Source of the DNA: Porphyrobacter sp.
GTDB lineage: Bacteria; Pseudomonadota; Alphaproteobacteria; Sphingomonadales; Sphingomonadaceae
DNA length: 64,000 nt
NCBI GenBank assembly: GCA_027531395.1
Contig: JAPZRO010000001.1
Location: 248,001-312,000 of the forward strand
Reading direction: 5' to 3'
The notes beneath the pieces are model-generated. The model ran no database searches, had not been told where the DNA came from, and saw only the letters and a program-made list of their open reading frames with translations. Made by a program: the position numbers and the translations under genes. How positions within the stretch are numbered: the stretch's first letter is position 1; the number at the start of each line of letters is the position of its first letter. This document shows positions 14,946-24,271 of the stretch, piece by piece.

Positions 14946-17504
14946 TTAGAACTTGGCGCGCAGGGTCACGCCGTACTGGCGCGGCGGCAGGGTGAAGGCC
15001 GAACGCGAGTTGGCCGCGCCCGAACCGCGCAGAGTGGTGTTGAAGGTCACCCCGCGCACCACTTCGTCGGTCAGGTTGTTGACCCAGCCTTCGAGCGAGT
15101 AGGCGCCGTCGCCGAAGCGCAGGCCCGCACGCAGGTTCACAAAGGCCTTGCCGTCCTGCACATCGGCGATGATCAGCGGCGCGGCATCGACTGCCGCCTG
15201 GACCTGCGCCGCGGTGGCACCGGCCGGAACGGTCGGCGGCACGATCGCCTGGGTCGAGGTGCGCTGGTCGCTCTCCATGCGGACCTGGCCCGCGATGAAG
15301 AACTCCATCGAGTCGTTGATCGGCTTCTCCCACATGCCGCCGATCAGCGCGACGACCTGCGGAGCATTGGTGAGATCATTGCCGCACAGCGAGGCCACCG
15401 TCACCGTGGTCTCCTGCCCGACATCGCAATTCTCGGGGTAGCTCGCATCGAGGATGGTCGCACCGAGGTTGAAGGTCAGCTCGTCGTTCGGACGGATCAG
15501 GCCTTCGATTTCGACACCCTGCGTTTCGGCCACCGGCACGTTGAAGGTGGTGAAGGCCGTCCCGGTGAACTCGAGCACCTGGAAGTTGGAGAACTCCTCG
15601 TAGAAGGCGGCGATGTTCAGCGTGACCTTGTCGTCGAGCATCTTCGCCTTGAGGCCGACTTCGTAGGCATCGACCTCTTCCGACAGGAAGCGCGGATCGG
15701 CACCGTTCACGGCCGCAGTGGTATCGAGGTTGATACCGCCCGCCTTGTAGCCGTGGGTGAAGCTGGCATAGGTGTTGACCGCCGAGCTGATTTCATAGCC
15801 GAGCTTGACGGTGTAGATCAGCTCCTCGTCGTCGAAATCGGACTGGAAGGTGCGCACCAGCGGCAGGGCAGCCGACTGCGGCAGGTTCGCCGGAGCGGTG
15901 AAGCCGAAGCAGCCGAGACCGATGAAGGACGGACGCAGCGGCGCCGGGATCACGCCCAGCGCGCCGAGCGTGGCCGGGCAGATTTGGTTGTTGACCGCGG
16001 TCTGCGTGAACCCACCCGACTTTTCTTCCCACGAGTAGCGCGCGCCCAGCGTCAGTTCGAGACCGTCGGTGATCTCGAAGCTGTTGTGGGTGAAGATCGC
16101 GTAGCTCTTGGCGTCCTGCTGGAAGCGGTTGGTGTTGGTGGTGCCGGCCGGATCGCGGCCGGTGAACACCGTCAGCGGGTTGGCGCCAAGCGCACCGCCG
16201 GTCGGCACGAACAGCAGCGCGCCGACGTTCTCGCCATAGTCGGCGCCGAGTGCGAAGCTGACCGACTGGTCGATGGTTTCATCCGAATAGAAACCGCCGA
16301 CCATGTAGTTCAGCTTGCCGTCCATCCCTTCGCCCTGCAGCCGCAGTTCCGCTGTCCAGGTTTCCAGCTCCAGATTGAGGCCGCTGACGTTGAAGATGTC
16401 GAGCCCGGTGAAGTCGGAGTCATAGGCCTCGAAGCTCTCGTACTTGCGCCACGAGCCGATGAAGATCAGGTCGGCGGTGTCGGAGATCGGGAATTCCAGT
16501 TCGCCGGTCACGCCGTAGTTGTCGATGTCCGCCACCGGCGCAGCGTTGAGCGAGACGGTGCGGTTGTCCATCGCGCGCTCGAAACCGGCCTGGTCGAACG
16601 GCGTGGTCGCAACCGAAGGCTGGCCGTTGCCGCCATTGGCACCGAGGCCTACCGCCGCATAGGCCCCGCCGGTGATCAGCGGCGACTGGTACAGCTCGAT
16701 CGCACCGCAGCAGCTCGACTGGCTCTTCGAATAGTCGGCGATGATGCGGCCGCGCATCCCGCTGTCGGTATCCCAGCCGATCTGGCCGCGAACCAGCCAC
16801 TGGTCGGCGTCGTTGGTCTCGCCGATCTTCGCGCCGGTGCGGTTGACCACGTCGAGGAAGCCGTCACGCTCGCGATAGGCACCGGTGACGCGCAGCGCGA
16901 GGGTGTCCTGCACCAGCGGCACGTTGACCGCGCCCTGCAGGCTGATTTCGTTGAAGTTGCCGTATTCCGCGTTCACGAAGCCGCCGAACTCGGTGACATC
17001 GGGACGGACGTTGGTGATGTTGAGCGCGCCGGCCGAGGTGTTGCGGCCGAACAGCGTGCCCTGCGGGCCGCGCAGCACTTCGACGCGTTCCACGTCGACG
17101 AATTCCGACAGCGCCACGCCCGGACGCGACTGGTAGGCGCCGTCGACAAAGATGCCGACCGCGCTTTCGAAGCCGATGTTGTTCGAGGTCGTGCCGATAC
17201 CGCGCACACGCAGCACCACCGAGCCCGAGGCGAGCTGCGCCTGGCTGGCGGTGAAGGAGGGCGCGAGGGCCGAGATCTGCTGGATGTTGACGACGCGCTG
17301 CGCTTCGAGCTGCTGCGGCGCGATGGCGGTCACCGCGAGCGGAATGTCCTGCACGTCCTGCGCGCGGCGAGTCGCGGTCACGATGATGACGCTGTCATCC
17401 CGAACCTCGGGAGCATCACTCTGCGTGTCCTGGGCAAAGGCGGGGGTGGTAAGCGCGCTGCAGGCCATGAGGCCGCCAGCAAAGGCTGCAAGCTTGCGAT
17501 TCAT
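14946..17504 (-). CDS. TonB-dependent outer-membrane receptor
   Basis: An 852-residue protein starting MNRKLAAFAGGLMACSALTTPAFAQ, a Sec signal peptide, behind GGAGAGAGGG; longer frames upstream are not needed. The plug domain follows a short extension: DDSVIIVTATRRAQDVQDIPLAVTAI is the TonB-box-like region and RVEVLRGPQGTLFGRNTSAGALNI the classical plug motif. The beta-barrel ends in an aromatic C-terminal strand (QYGVTLRAKF), as needed for outer-membrane insertion. It takes up an unknown large substrate using the TonB-ExbBD system. The promoter region carries a perfect 19-nt palindrome at 17637-17655. Confidence 0.92.
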   Translation of the reverse strand: MNRKLAAFAGGLMACSALTTPAFAQDTQSDAPEVRDDSVIIVTATRRAQDVQDIPLAVTAIAPQQLEAQRVVNIQQISALAPSFTASQAQLASGSVVLRVRGIGTTSNNIGFESAVGIFVDGAYQSRPGVALSEFVDVERVEVLRGPQGTLFGRNTSAGALNITNVRPDVTEFGGFVNAEYGNFNEISLQGAVNVPLVQDTLALRVTGAYRERDGFLDVVNRTGAKIGETNDADQWLVRGQIGWDTDSGMRGRIIADYSKSQSSCCGAIELYQSPLITGGAYAAVGLGANGGNGQPSVATTPFDQAGFERAMDNRTVSLNAAPVADIDNYGVTGELEFPISDTADLIFIGSWRKYESFEAYDSDFTGLDIFNVSGLNLELETWTAELRLQGEGMDGKLNYMVGGFYSDETIDQSVSFALGADYGENVGALLFVPTGGALGANPLTVFTGRDPAGTTNTNRFQQDAKSYAIFTHNSFEITDGLELTLGARYSWEEKSGGFTQTAVNNQICPATLGALGVIPAPLRPSFIGLGCFGFTAPANLPQSAALPLVRTFQSDFDDEELIYTVKLGYEISSAVNTYASFTHGYKAGGINLDTTAAVNGADPRFLSEEVDAYEVGLKAKMLDDKVTLNIAAFYEEFSNFQVLEFTGTAFTTFNVPVAETQGVEIEGLIRPNDELTFNLGATILDASYPENCDVGQETTVTVASLCGNDLTNAPQVVALIGGMWEKPINDSMEFFIAGQVRMESDQRTSTQAIVPPTVPAGATAAQVQAAVDAAPLIIADVQDGKAFVNLRAGLRFGDGAYSLEGWVNNLTDEVVRGVTFNTTLRGSGAANSRSAFTLPPRQYGVTLRAKF

Positions 17505-17636
17505 AAAATCCCTCTCTCCACAATCTGGCCGGTTTGACACCGGTCCTGTCGTTGCGGAACGAAACCTATCAGCCTTGCGCGCCCTAACAAGAGTCATAGC
17601 GAAGTTCTGGGCGAGAGTAGCAAAAATGCAACATGT

Positions 17637-17655
17637 TATGCTGCGGCGCAGCATA
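17637..17655. promoter_or_regulatory. Perfect 19-nt palindrome upstream of the TonB receptor gene
   Basis: TATGCTGCGGCGCAGCATA has two 9-nt complementary arms around a single G. It lies 133-151 nt before the start codon of the receptor gene (17504) in the 211-nt gap to the second receptor gene. Another short palindrome, AACATGTT, is 5' of it. An operator for a substrate-responsive repressor is plausible; a hairpin in a transcript is the alternative. Confidence 0.5.
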
Positions 17656-17715
17656 GAGCCAGCCGCACAAGTCGTGAGGGCAACTTTGTTACGCGTCGCC
17701 TGAAGGCCGGGCGGC

Positions 17716-19746
17716 TCAGAACCCGTAGCGCAGGCCGAGCCACAGGGTGCGCGGCACGCCGAGATCGATCGATCCGCCCTGGTTGCGGGTGACGATATCC
17801 TCGCTGGTCAGGTTTTCGCCCCGCAGCACCAGCGACAGCTTGCCCGCGAGCGGCGCGGCGAGGAAGGCGTCGAGCGTGGTCGCAGGCGGCAGGCGGTCGC
17901 TCTCCAGATCATCCTCGAATTGCGCCGCAACATGGCGCAGCGTCGCGGCCAGCTGCCAGCCCTCGGCCGGTCGCCAGCCGAGCGTCAGCGTCCCCGCGAA
18001 GGCGGGCGTCTGCGCCGGACGGTTGCCGTCAAGCGCGAGCGAGGCGCCCTCCCCGCGCACCTCGGCATCGGTCCACGCAAGCGCGCCGTCGAGGCTGACC
18101 TGCCCGAGCTTCACCGCCAGATTGGCCTCGATCCCGCGCGCTTCGATGGCGGGCAGGTTCTGCCGCTGGCGCAGGTTGGGGGCGATGGTGACATTGGCGA
18201 TGGCGTTCTCGACCGCGTTGTCGAACGCCGTCACCGACAGCACCAGCGCATTGACCGGCTGCCAGTCGAACCCGATCTCGAAGCCTTCGAGCCGCTCGTT
18301 CGCCAGCGCGGCATTGGCCTGCGTCACCACCGGGAACACCACGAAGGGGCGGTAGAGCTCGTTGAGGGTGGGTAGTCGCAGTCCGGTATAGGCCGCCGCG
18401 CGCAGATCGAGGCGGCGGGTGGCATAGACCTGCGCCCCCGCGCGCCAGCTCAGCGACCAGTCGGAGCGGTCGGGCGCGACCACCTCGCTCACCAGCGCGC
18501 CCTGCGCCGAGACCGCGCGGTAGAAGCCGCCGGTGATGCTGCTGCGGTCGGCGCGCAGCCCGCCGTTGATGATCAGCGGGCCGATCTGCCAGTCGTCCTC
18601 GATGAAGATGCCGAGATTGCCGGTCGTCCCGCCCGCGCGCCGCCGCTCGGTGATGGCGCCGGTAAAGGCGCTGATCGCCTCCTCCTGCAATTCCCCGTCG
18701 GCGCGGCGGTAGTCGGCGCCGATGCGGATATCGTGACCCTCGGCAATCGGCGGGCGCAGCTCGAACTTGCCGCCGATCCCGGTCGAGGGCGTGCGGCGCT
18801 GGTCGAGCGTCGGGGTGAAACGGGTCGCAGAGATCACGACATTGGCGAAGTCGCGCGTCTGGACATAGGCCAGCGCATCGAACTGCCAGCGCCCGCGTCC
18901 GACGAGGCGGATCGAGGCCTCCTGCCCTTCGCTGAGCGAATCCGCGCCCCTGAAGCGCAGCGTGCGGGTGTCGCGGAAGGCGGCGACGCGGGCCTGCACC
19001 TCGACGCTGCCGGTGAGCGGGGCGACGGCGCGCAGGGCGGCGTTCCAGCTGTCGAAACCGGCGCGGGCGGTGGCGGGGACGCGCTGGTCCGCGGGCGTGG
19101 TGAAGAACCCCTGTCCGCGGTCCCAGCGCCCGCTGGCGGTGGCAAAGCCGCTTCCGAGCCGCTGTGTGAGCACACCGCTCGCCTCGGTCTCAGCGCGGTT
19201 GTTGATCGCAGCGCTGCCGAGGAACCCGGCTGTGTCCGAAGGATCGGCGCTTTCCAGCTCGATCGTGCCCGCCAGCGCGCCCGCGCCGAACGGTCCCGAG
19301 CCGCCGCCGCGGGTCACGCGGATCTGGCCGAGGGTCTCGGGCGGGATCGCCGAGAGCGGGATATAGCCGAAGAAGGGATCGGCCACCGGCACCCCGTCGA
19401 GCAGCACCAGCGCCCGGCTGGTGGCATTGCCGCCGAGCGCGCGCAGGGTGACGCCTTGCGCGCTGGGGTTGGACGAGCGGCTGTCCGATCGGCGGAACTG
19501 CTGGAACCCCGCCACGCCGCGCAACACGTCCTCGATCCGGCCCGAGGGAGCGGCGACGATCGTCTCGCGCTCCAGCGTGGTGGTGGCATAGATCCCGGAC
19601 GATAGCGCCGGATCCAGCCCGCGTCCGGTGACGATGATCTCCGGCTTCTCCTCGCTCTCCGGCGCGGCCTCACCATCCTGCGCGGCGAGCGGCGCGGTGG
19701 CGAGGGCGAGGGGTAGCGAGGCGAGCAGGCGGGCACGAACGGTCAT
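17716..19746 (-). CDS. TonB-dependent outer-membrane receptor (second)
   Basis: A 676-residue protein from the ATG at 19746; a GTG at 19782 is the alternative. N-terminal signal peptide MTVRARLLASLPLALATAPLAAQ, then EKPEIIVTGRGLDPALSSGIYATTTL and the plug motif IEDVLRGVAGFQQFRRSDSRSSNPSAQGVTLRALG. RALVLLDGVPVADPFFGYIPLSAIPPETLGQIRVTRGGG is the conserved second half of the plug, and the barrel ends LWLGLRYGF. Length and plug type resemble small siderophore/vitamin-type receptors rather than the Oar type. It lies 211 nt from the first receptor on the same strand and is divergent from the monooxygenase gene at 19887. Confidence 0.9.
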   Translation of the reverse strand: MTVRARLLASLPLALATAPLAAQDGEAAPESEEKPEIIVTGRGLDPALSSGIYATTTLERETIVAAPSGRIEDVLRGVAGFQQFRRSDSRSSNPSAQGVTLRALGGNATSRALVLLDGVPVADPFFGYIPLSAIPPETLGQIRVTRGGGSGPFGAGALAGTIELESADPSDTAGFLGSAAINNRAETEASGVLTQRLGSGFATASGRWDRGQGFFTTPADQRVPATARAGFDSWNAALRAVAPLTGSVEVQARVAAFRDTRTLRFRGADSLSEGQEASIRLVGRGRWQFDALAYVQTRDFANVVISATRFTPTLDQRRTPSTGIGGKFELRPPIAEGHDIRIGADYRRADGELQEEAISAFTGAITERRRAGGTTGNLGIFIEDDWQIGPLIINGGLRADRSSITGGFYRAVSAQGALVSEVVAPDRSDWSLSWRAGAQVYATRRLDLRAAAYTGLRLPTLNELYRPFVVFPVVTQANAALANERLEGFEIGFDWQPVNALVLSVTAFDNAVENAIANVTIAPNLRQRQNLPAIEARGIEANLAVKLGQVSLDGALAWTDAEVRGEGASLALDGNRPAQTPAFAGTLTLGWRPAEGWQLAATLRHVAAQFEDDLESDRLPPATTLDAFLAAPLAGKLSLVLRGENLTSEDIVTRNQGGSIDLGVPRTLWLGLRYGF

Positions 19747-19886
19747 GGCGCGCGCCTTAAAGCCTGCCGCGCGGCCCGTCACCCCCGCGCCGGGCCCAAA
19801 GTCAGTTGCAGATTGCTATTCAAGACTCGCTTTTGCCCCCATGCTGTGGTTACAACCGTGTCAACAAGGGAGAGAGAGGGCCCGTC

Positions 19887-21395
19887 ATGCTTGCCACACC
19901 GCCAGATTTCGACGTGCTGATCGTGGGTGCCGGGATTTCCGGCATCGGCATGGCCGCGCATATGGAAATGAAGGCGCCGCACCACACCTACGCGATCGTC
20001 GAGCGGCGCGACAATCTCGGCGGCACGTGGGATCTGTTCCGCTACCCCGGCATCCGCTCGGACAGCGACATGCACACCCTCGGCTTCGATTTCGAGCCGT
20101 GGCGGCACGAGAAGTCCATCGCCGATGCCCCCGCGATCCTCGAATATCTCGACCGGATCGTCGATGAGCGCGGCATCCGCCAGCACATCCGCTTCGGCCA
20201 CAAGGTGATCAGCGCCGACTTCCACCACGATGACGCGCGCTGGCATGTCGAGATGGAAAAGGCCGACGGCAGCCGCACGCACCTGACCGCGAACTTCCTC
20301 TATCTCGGCGCGGGCTATTACGACTACGACGAGCCCTATGATCCCGGCTTCGACTTCGGCGAGTTCGACGGGCAGGTGCTCCACCCGCAGTTCTGGCCCG
20401 AAAACCTCGACTACAAGGACAAGCACGTGGTGGTGATCGGCTCGGGCGCGACCGCCGTCACCATCGTCCCGTCGATGGCGAAGGAGGCAGGCCATGTGAC
20501 CATGCTCCAGCGCACCCCGACCTGGATGTTTACCCGCCCCGCCAAGGACGCAATCGCCAACTTCCTGCGCGCGATCCTGCCGGAAAAGCTCGCCTACCGG
20601 ATCACCCGGTTCAAGAACATCAAGATGCAGGACTTCAGCTTCAAGCTGGCGCGCGACAATCCGCAGAAGGTGAAGGACGCGCTCTACAAGAAGATCGAGG
20701 CCGCGCTCGGGCCGGATTACGACAAGGACAGCTTCACCCCGCCCTACAACCCGTGGGAACAGCGCCTGTGCCTCGTGCCCGACGAGGATCTGTTCAAGGC
20801 GATGAAGGCCGGCAAGGCGAGCGTCGTGACGGGCCATATCGCCAAGTTCGAGAAGGGCGGCGTGCGCCTGACCGACGGGCAGTTCCTCCCCGCCGACATC
20901 GTGGTGACCGCGACCGGCCTCAAGCTCGCGGTGGCGGGCAAGATCGACGTCCGCGTGGATGGCGAGCCGGTGAAGTTCAACGAGCGGTTCTACTACAAGG
21001 GCTGCATGTTCTCGAACCTGCCCAACCTTGCGGTGGTGTTCGGCTATCTCAATGCCAGCTGGACGCTGCGGGCGGACATCAATTCGGACTACGTGTGCCG
21101 CGTGCTCGAACACATGCGCACCACCGGCAGCACCATCGCCACCCCGGTGCTGACGGCTGCGGAAGAGGCGAAGATCGTCGAGGACGACGTGTTCGATTTC
21201 TCCTCGGGCTACATCCAGCGCGGCAAGCACATCATGCCGCGCAACTCGATCGCCTATCCGTGGCGCCTCAATCAGGAATATGTGGTCGATCGCAAGCGGA
21301 TGAAGGAAGACCCGCTCACCGATGGCTTCCTGACCTTCACCCGGCCGGGCGCCAATGCGCGGCGGGGCGAGGAACAGCTCGAGGCGGCGGAGTAA
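19887..21395 (+). CDS. Baeyer-Villiger-type flavin monooxygenase
   Basis: A 502-residue protein whose ATG at 19887 follows GGGAGAGAG. The FAD-binding motif GAGISGIGMAAH is near residue 15 and the NADPH-binding motif GSGATAVTIVP follows. Between them, FDGQVLHPQFWP matches exactly the Baeyer-Villiger fingerprint FxGxxxHxxxWP. GGTWDLFRYPGIRSDSDMHTLGF is also typical of class B flavoprotein monooxygenases. These insert oxygen next to a ketone or oxidise N/S atoms using NADPH and O2. The substrate is not predictable. A repeat element follows the stop codon closely. Confidence 0.9.
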   Translation: MLATPPDFDVLIVGAGISGIGMAAHMEMKAPHHTYAIVERRDNLGGTWDLFRYPGIRSDSDMHTLGFDFEPWRHEKSIADAPAILEYLDRIVDERGIRQHIRFGHKVISADFHHDDARWHVEMEKADGSRTHLTANFLYLGAGYYDYDEPYDPGFDFGEFDGQVLHPQFWPENLDYKDKHVVVIGSGATAVTIVPSMAKEAGHVTMLQRTPTWMFTRPAKDAIANFLRAILPEKLAYRITRFKNIKMQDFSFKLARDNPQKVKDALYKKIEAALGPDYDKDSFTPPYNPWEQRLCLVPDEDLFKAMKAGKASVVTGHIAKFEKGGVRLTDGQFLPADIVVTATGLKLAVAGKIDVRVDGEPVKFNERFYYKGCMFSNLPNLAVVFGYLNASWTLRADINSDYVCRVLEHMRTTGSTIATPVLTAAEEAKIVEDDVFDFSSGYIQRGKHIMPRNSIAYPWRLNQEYVVDRKRMKEDPLTDGFLTFTRPGANARRGEEQLEAAE

Positions 21396-21516
21396 CTTCA
21401 ATTCTCGTCATTGCGAGCCGCAGGCGAAGCAATCCATGGACCAACCTCGTGTCAGGTGCGTCGGCAGGCCATGGATTGCCGCGTCGCCTTCGGCTCCTCG
21501 CAATGACGAAGTTCTT
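21394..21516. repeat. MITE-like inverted-repeat element
   Basis: Terminal inverted repeats TCGTCATTGCGAG (from 21405) and CTCGCAATGACGA (to 21509) enclose a second inverted pair, GCAATCCATGG and CCATGGATTGC; short flanks AACTTC and GAAGTT also pair. The TCATTGCGAG...GCAATCCA type of palindromic repeat occurs in many bacterial genomes. It fills the gap between the monooxygenase gene and the CinA-like gene. No open reading frame of its own is credible. Confidence 0.75.
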
Positions 21517-21549
21517 CCAGTGACCGCCATTCTCCCCTAATCCCACCCC

Positions 21550-22311
21550 ATGACCTCTCCCGAAAAGATCTGGACCGCCGGACTCGTCGTCATCGGCGAC
21601 GAAATCCTCTCCGGCCGCACGCAGGACAAGAACATCGCGCAGGTGGCGAGCTGGCTGCAGGTGCAGGGCATCCGCCTCGCCGAGGTGCGGGTGGTGCCCG
21701 ATGTCGAGGCGCGGATCATCGAGGCGGTCAACGCGCTCAGGGCCGCCTATGACTACCTCTTCACCACCGGCGGCATCGGGCCGACCCATGACGACATCAC
21801 CGTCGATGCGGTTGCCGCGGCGCTGGGCGTGCCGGTGGTGATCCACCCCGAGGCGCGCGCGTTGCTCGAACGCTATTACGCCACCCGCGGCGGGCTCAAC
21901 GAAGGGCGGCTGCGCATGGCGCGCGTGCCCGAAGGCTCGGACCTGATCCCCAACCGCATGTCAGGCGCGCCCGGCATCCGGCGCGGCAATATCTTCGTGA
22001 TGGCGGGCGTGCCGCATATCACCGCCGGGATGCTCGACGCGCTCACCGGCGAGCTCGAGGGCGGGTTGCCGCTGCTCAGCGAAACCATCGGCTGCTGGGT
22101 CGCCGAAAGCGAGGTGGCCGATCTGCTGCGCACCTGCGAGGCGGCGCATGACGGCTGCCAGATCGGCTCCTACCCCTTCTTCCGCGAGGGCCGCGTGGGC
22201 GCCAATTTCGTGGTCCGCTCGACCAGCGCCGAGGCGCTCAAGGCCTGCTGCGACAGCCTGACCGACGGCCTGACGGGGCTCGGCTACGCGGCGACCGCAG
22301 GCGGGATCTGA
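21550..22311 (+). CDS. CinA-like molybdopterin-binding domain protein
   Basis: A 253-residue single-domain protein beginning GLVVIGDEILSGRTQDKNIAQVASWLQVQGI. It contains the FTTGGIGPTHDDITVDAVAAALG motif of the MoaB/Mog fold, as found in the N-terminal domain of CinA. The C-terminal nicotinamide-nucleotide amidase domain of full-length CinA is absent. Such short forms are annotated competence/damage-inducible protein A, but a role in nucleotide repair (ADP-ribose-type phosphatase) is better supported for the domain. It lies 70 nt upstream of the deacetylase gene on the same strand. Confidence 0.85.
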   Translation: MTSPEKIWTAGLVVIGDEILSGRTQDKNIAQVASWLQVQGIRLAEVRVVPDVEARIIEAVNALRAAYDYLFTTGGIGPTHDDITVDAVAAALGVPVVIHPEARALLERYYATRGGLNEGRLRMARVPEGSDLIPNRMSGAPGIRRGNIFVMAGVPHITAGMLDALTGELEGGLPLLSETIGCWVAESEVADLLRTCEAAHDGCQIGSYPFFREGRVGANFVVRSTSAEALKACCDSLTDGLTGLGYAATAGGI

Positions 22312-22381
22312 GGCCGCGCGCGGGCGCCGCAGGAGACAGCATCACCCGGCCTTAACCCTTTGCCGCTAAGGCAGGGGCGGC

Positions 22382-23359
22382 ATGACCCGCGTGTTCATCA
22401 CGATCGACACCGAGTATTCCTCGGGACTCTACACCGGGCCGGGTGCGGCTGACCGGGCCGACAACTTCGCCCGCTCGATCGCCTGCAACACCCCGCAAGG
22501 CCCGGCGGGCGTCACCCACAAGCTCGAACTGCTGGCACGCTACGGCCAGAAGGCGGTGTTTTTCGTCGATCCCATGCCCGCGCTGGTGTGGGGAGTGGCC
22601 GCGATCGAGGATATCGTCGGGCCGATCCTCGCGGCCGGGCAGGACGTGCAGCTGCATTGCCACACCGAATGGCTCGCGCTGGCGGGCAGCGCCAATCCGC
22701 TGGCTTCGGGGCGCACGGGGCACAACCTCGCCGACTTCCGGTTCGAGGAGCAATGCGCGATCCTCGACTATGCCCGCACCACCCTGATGGCAGCGGGTGC
22801 GCCTGCCCCGGTTGCCTTCCGCGCCGGGAACTACGGTGCCAATGACGATACGCTGCGCGCGCTCGCATCGCTCGGCATCGGCCATGACACCAGCCACTGC
22901 CCCGCGCTTCCCGGCGGGGCGTGCCGCATCAGCCTTGGGCCGGAAGCGCGCGACCCGGTCGCGCATATGGGCGTGATCGAGGTGCCGGTCGGCAGCATCG
23001 GCACGCTGCGCGGGGGGCAGCGCCATGCCCAGATCACCGCGCTGACGCTGGCCGAGATGCTCGCCGCGATAGCCCATGCCCGGCAATCGGGGCGCGAGAG
23101 CTTCACGCTGGTGAGCCATTCCTTCGAGCTCATCAACCGCCGCAAGCTGGCAGTGAACCGCATCGTGCGCCGCCGCTTCACCCAGCTCGTCAAGGCGCTT
23201 GCCGCCATGCCCGGCGTGACCACCGGCACCTATGCCGAAGCCCCGCCGCAGCCGTCTGCCGCCCTCCCGCCAAGCCATGTCCTGCCGGCCAGCGCATGGC
23301 GCACCGGCCAGCGGATGGCCGAGCAGTTCGTCTCGAACACGCTCTACGGCGCGCTCTAG
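22382..23359 (+). CDS. Polysaccharide deacetylase (NodB-like) family protein
   Basis: A 325-residue protein beginning TRVFITIDTEYSSG, which gives the catalytic/metal Asp of the NodB homology domain. The metal-binding pair is visible in DVQLHCHTEWLALAG. FRAGNYGANDDTLRALASLGIGHDTS matches the conserved motif 3, and LVSHSFEL supplies the later His. There is no signal peptide, so it probably acts in the cytoplasm on a lipid-linked or nucleotide-linked sugar. The downstream acyltransferase-like gene begins 12 nt later, suggesting a joint role in surface polysaccharide modification (inference). Confidence 0.82.
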   Translation: MTRVFITIDTEYSSGLYTGPGAADRADNFARSIACNTPQGPAGVTHKLELLARYGQKAVFFVDPMPALVWGVAAIEDIVGPILAAGQDVQLHCHTEWLALAGSANPLASGRTGHNLADFRFEEQCAILDYARTTLMAAGAPAPVAFRAGNYGANDDTLRALASLGIGHDTSHCPALPGGACRISLGPEARDPVAHMGVIEVPVGSIGTLRGGQRHAQITALTLAEMLAAIAHARQSGRESFTLVSHSFELINRRKLAVNRIVRRRFTQLVKALAAMPGVTTGTYAEAPPQPSAALPPSHVLPASAWRTGQRMAEQFVSNTLYGAL

Positions 23360-23371
23360 GGTCTGCTGGCG

Positions 23372-24271
23372 ATGTCCTCTGCCGCCATCGACTTCACGCT
23401 CGGCTCGCGCCGCCTGCTGAGTGTGCCGCGCGCGCTCTCGACCTGGAGTTTCGGGCTGGAGCAGGTGCTGTCGCAGGCCCTCCCCGATGCGCCCGCGCCC
23501 GGGCCTGACGGGCTGCGCATCCTCTCCGCCCCGACCGAGCGGCTCGCCGCCATCGCCGCGCGCTATCCCGGCTTCGTCGCGGGCGGACGGCAGGACTACC
23601 GCCGCCACTACATCGACATGACGGGCAGTTTCGAGGACTACATGGCGCGCTTCTCGGGCAAGACCCGCTCGACCCTGCGGCGCAAGGCGAAGAAGCTGGC
23701 CGAGGAGACCGGCGGCACCACCATCACCGAACACCGCAGCCCGGCCGAGATCGAGGCCTTCCTCGCCGCCGCCCTGCCGCTGTCGGCGCGGACCTATCAG
23801 GCGCGGCTGCTGGATGCGGGCCTGCCCGACAGCCCAGAGGCGCGGCGGACAATGCTGGAGGCGGCCGAGGACGACCGGATGCGTGGCTTCCTGCTGCACG
23901 CGGGCCTCCGGCCGATTGCCTATCTCTCGCTGCCGGTGGAGGGTGCGACGCTGGTCTATGCCCATCTCGGCTACGACCCGGACCATGCGCGGCTCTCGCC
24001 CGGCACGGTGTTGCAGATGGAGGCGCTGGAGCGGTTGTTCGCCGAACAGCGCTACCGCTGGTTCGACTTCACCGAGGGCGACGGTGCGCACAAGGCGATG
24101 TTCGGCACCGGCAGCGCCCAATGCTCGAGCCTGGTGCTGCTGCGCCCGACGCTCGCCAACCGCGCGCTGCTGGCCTCGCGCGGGGCCTTTGATGCCGGCG
24201 TGGCGCAGGCCAAGGCGCTGGCCGAAAGGTCCGGCGCGCTGGCGCAGATCCGCGCCCGCTTACGCGCCTGA
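23372..24271 (+). CDS. FemAB/GNAT-type (BioF2-like) acyltransferase (second in window)
   Basis: A 299-residue protein with the BioF2-like acyltransferase signature. MTGSFEDYMARFSGKTRSTLRRKAKKLAEETGG is the basic helix preceding the second GNAT half. GFLLHAGLRPIAYLSLPVEGATLVYAHLGYDPDHARLSPGTVLQMEALERLF is the C-terminal GNAT core, and RWFDFTEGDGAHKAMFGTGSAQCSSL closes it. It probably acylates a sugar or lipid-linked precursor made with the adjacent deacetylase. The 3' end overlaps the convergent membrane-protein gene by 12 nt. Related in type to, but not a copy of, the protein at 623. Confidence 0.8.
   Translation: MSSAAIDFTLGSRRLLSVPRALSTWSFGLEQVLSQALPDAPAPGPDGLRILSAPTERLAAIAARYPGFVAGGRQDYRRHYIDMTGSFEDYMARFSGKTRSTLRRKAKKLAEETGGTTITEHRSPAEIEAFLAAALPLSARTYQARLLDAGLPDSPEARRTMLEAAEDDRMRGFLLHAGLRPIAYLSLPVEGATLVYAHLGYDPDHARLSPGTVLQMEALERLFAEQRYRWFDFTEGDGAHKAMFGTGSAQCSSLVLLRPTLANRALLASRGAFDAGVAQAKALAERSGALAQIRARLRA

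Noticed and set aside
14766..17537. 923-codon open frame on the plus strand opposite the TonB receptor gene
   Set aside because: Antisense shadow; the minus strand carries a signal peptide, plug and barrel motifs, while this frame shows no domain and runs through two repeats and a terminator.
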